From Metopolophium dirhodum (lineage: Eukaryota > Arthropoda > Insecta > Hemiptera > Aphididae): 64,000 nucleotides of DNA. The notes beneath the pieces were generated by a model. It saw nothing but the letters and a program-made list of their open reading frames with translations, had not been told where the DNA came from and made no database searches. The position numbers and the translations under genes were made by a program. Location: contig NC_083566.1 of the NCBI RefSeq assembly GCF_019925205.1, positions 10,230,001 to 10,294,000 of the forward strand, read 5' to 3'. Within the stretch, counting starts at the first letter, position 1. Each line of letters begins with the position of its first letter. This document shows, one piece after another, positions 61,151 to 64,000 of this stretch.

Positions 61151-61626
61151 AACTGTAAAGCACAGTGGTTCCCACTTGCGTATATTTTAAATATGTGTCT
61201 TATATTCCTAATTGAATGCATTTTTAAAAAGTTTTCTGAATTTAATAAAAAAAAAAAACAATTTGTTAAAATATTATATTATATAGTGATATGTAGGTAC
61301 TATAATATTTCTCAATTAAGCTGTAAATGCTGTCCGAAACAACAACGCCTTTGTCGACTGTCTGTCTTCTATGTAGATCGATGAAAATAATAATGTACTT
61401 ATACATATGAGTTTATTACACATTTTTAATTCTCTATAATAATTGTTTTTCAATTTACTTTTCTTAGTAGAAATGTCACGCTGGAAATCGAAAACGATTC
61501 TGCGCCGTTGCGCTGGCACGTATATAATAACATTATGTGAATGTTTGATAAAAATATTATAAATCATTTAAACCGGGAAACTAACATATATTCAAAATTG
61601 TAAAACGAAAACCGATCTGCTAATTT

Positions 61627-61956
61627 ATAGCCGTGCGCAGACTTTTGGTTCCGGGGGTGCACACTAAAAATTAGGGCCCACAATAATTTTGAAAATAATC
61701 ATAGATACAGACGAATGTTTTAAAGATGTCAAATGCACTAAAAATATTTATTTTATTTTATTATTCATTCTAATAAATATTACATAACAATATATGGATA
61801 TACAATCTTATAACGATAATCGACGTTTAAAAGGAACAACATTTTTAAATTCGTCAATAATTTAATTTACACTTAATTAATAATTAGGGCCCTTGTCGTT
61901 TTTAGTGAAGGGTCCGGGGGTGCCCAGGTGCCCATGTACGCACACCTATGATAATA
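61627..61956. repeat. Possible MITE with GTGCGCA-type ends
   Basis: TAGCCGTGCGCAGAC on the left and TACGCACACCTA on the right are imperfect inverses. TAGGGCCC and CCGGGGGTGC words appear near both ends. No convincing target duplication. Confidence 0.35.
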
Positions 61957-63080
61957 CTATGTTAACAAATTAATTACCCACTTCGCTAAATTATATACAA
62001 TTTTACAAGAAACTTTTTTTCACTCGGTGGCTGCTGCTCCTTTTAATAAATTAAAAATTACCACGATATAATATAAATAACGATATGTCGACATACCTAT
62101 ATACACATATATTGTTTACGTGTGCTGTTGTAAAAATATGATAGAGTGAAGGTTTGGGATGGTCCTTTTTTTACGGTCAAAATTATTGAAAATGTAGTGA
62201 CTATTTTTTTGTTTTTGTTGGCTGTAGGTCAGAGGTTGTAACTTGTCAGTTGTTACTGGCTGAGCCCTGACATCTAACTCCCGAGATTCGATGAACCTAG
62301 TGGAAGGACCAAGACGTGGTCCTTGCCTAAAGCAGTAAAGACCGATAAAGATTTAAAATCTGAATATCTGATAGATGAATTTCAAATATGGTTACAGGAA
62401 GATTCAATAGGTATTGATAAATGACAATCTCGATTCACGGTGTTAGGGGACTTGCCCCTTTGCCGAAAATCGAAATCATAATTCAGACAATTCAGTGATT
62501 CACATTTGAACATTAAACATTAAACGTTTGAACATTTTCCACGATGGCACGATAAGCCCAATGCCCAAACAATGCCGAAGCTGACCACTGACCAGTGACC
62601 AGTGCTAACAATATTACTCAAAAAATTACTTCAAATTTCTCTTATTTACAGTTTTGCGTTGGGTAACGTTTTTTTTAGTTTCTCCAAGGCGTATTATATT
62701 ATAATACTATAATAATATCTGTATTTCCATCCCCCCTCCCAGTGGGGTATAGGCAAAAATCGATTTCTATTTCACGTCTTCACCCCCAAGGACCAATGCC
62801 CACACGAATACAATGGTGTATATGAATAGAATGATATAAAATACGAATTCTGTTTTTAAGTTTTTAAATAAGTTAACTATGATAAATTAATGTATTTTGT
62901 CATGCAGTTACCTACAATGAGTACCCATCTGACACTCGTGTAGTCGTGTGTGAATAATGTATATATGAAAATACATCGTCGATGTACTATATAATATATA
63001 TTATTATCGATACTTATAAGAACATTTTACATTTGTTTGTATTATCTATAAATCTATAGTTATAGGATACTATAAGTATA
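61957..63080. other. Intergenic, nothing recognised
   Basis: AT-rich with a few GC-richer patches (62220-62350). No ORF with a recognisable product. Confidence 0.3.
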
Positions 63081-63094
63081 TGTATATCTATAGA

Positions 63095-63350
63095 CAGTAA
63101 CACTATAGTCAGTAGTCAGTCGTAAATCGTAATTCGTAACTCGTGTTTCGTAGCCAGTCAGCTACCAGCAGGCAGCAACCAGCATTCTTCGTTCAGTTGT
63201 GGCGCCTCAGTTCATTCAGTTCAAAAAATATTGGACGTTCGTGTTTTGGTTGTTGTTTTTTACTCCATGACATTTCGTTCTACTCTGCTCCACTCGTGTT
63301 ACCAACAACCAATAAATTACACTTTTTTATCATTTAACTCGTCTTCACCT
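63095..63350 (+). promoter_or_regulatory. Possible promoter and 5' exon of a gene beyond the right edge
   Basis: A compact GC-richer block with repeated AGTCAGT and CGTAA words, CAGCTACCAGCAGGCAGCAA and TTCAGTTCATTCAGTTCAAA, resembling insect initiator (TCAGT) contexts and long 5' UTRs. Its 64-codon open frame has no recognised domain. The remaining 650 bases to the window end are AT-rich and could be an intron. Confidence 0.3.
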
Positions 63351-64000
63351 ATGGTTAATGTATATACTTATAGAATTGTCCAGTGACTTTATTAGTTATT
63401 ACTTATTACTTATTAGTTATTAGTAGACTGTATACACCAGGACCAGACATTCTATCTGGAATAGAAATTTGAAAATAAACATTATTGAATACAACATAAT
63501 ACATTCACTTTTAATCTTCTCTACTTGTTTATTTACGTTTATTTACATAATTATTTTATGAAGCGAATTTGAAAAAAAATACAATGTATTTTAAAAATAT
63601 TTATTTTTATCGTGTTTGAAGTTTATGGAGACTTTTTAATGAATAGTGATGTTTACATGTAAGTCGAAGTATAATATATCAATATACACTAATTAATAAT
63701 AAATAATATTAATATATTTTATAATACGGTATTACAGATAAAACAAATACATAAAAACATTCATACTTTCTTAATTTTTCATATTTTGTAATTGTTTGGT
63801 ATAATATAATTTAACAATTTATTTTTTCTTTATAAAACTTAATTAATGTTAATAATATTACAATTAAATATATATTATTTATGATTTGCATACCTAAATA
63901 GGGATAAATATCAAAATGTATTGTTAAAATCATTCATTATTGGAAAATATGAATTTATTTTACTGTATACTTAATGCTTAATTATTTTTATGTTAATTTC

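Noticed and set aside
1..64000. tRNA and rRNA genes
   Set aside because: No cloverleaf with A and B box spacing, and no conserved rRNA stretch, was seen on reading; covariance-model scanning was not possible.

Overview
This window is arthropod nuclear DNA, most likely from an aphid or a close hemipteran relative. It is AT-rich, the genes are split by GT-AG introns, and the intergenic DNA is packed with small DNA-transposon relics. The species call is an inference from composition, repeat character and the proteins; no sequence search was run. There are no bacterial features.

Four conserved protein-coding genes can be assembled exon by exon with matching splice phases. (1) A diacylglycerol lipase of the beta type (+, 1186-18078, 13 coding exons, 714 aa). 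Its first coding exon lies 13.8 kb upstream of the rest. (2) A tektin-family axonemal protein (+, 19220-23423, 4 exons, 415 aa). (3) An FBXO21-like F-box protein with SirB1-like and YccV-like domains (+, 41014-51878, 9 exons, 663 aa). (4) A PCMTD-like protein, an isoaspartate methyltransferase-like fold followed by a SOCS-type tail (-, 55529-52896, 5 exons, 540 aa). Genes 3 and 4 converge tail to tail with about 1 kb between stop codons. Both look like substrate receptors of cullin-RING ubiquitin ligases.

The rest is introns and intergenic DNA filled with repeats. One dispersed family (called family A here) occurs about ten times. It has long inverted arms, a terminal GTAAGTGGATRTC motif and internal ATTCTGAGCGG motifs. 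At 57-60.6 kb, inverted family A arms flank a broken Merlin/IS1016-like (ISXO2-type DDE) transposase, which may be the kind of element that mobilised the family. A second transposase fragment of this type lies in the large FBXO21 intron. Several MITEs have clear ends: three hAT-like elements with identical or 7/8 eight-base target duplications that also have good terminal repeats, one hAT-like element of weaker quality, one TTAA-flanked foldback and one TA-flanked inverted repeat.

By region: 0-15 kb is a possible non-LTR remnant, DAGL exon 1 and a giant transposon-filled intron; 15-18 kb is the DAGL body; 19-23.4 kb is tektin; 23.4-40.4 kb is repeat-rich intergenic DNA; 40.4-52 kb is FBXO21; 52.9-55.5 kb is PCMTD; 55.5-64 kb is repeats, the transposase relic and a possible 5' exon of a gene beyond the right edge.
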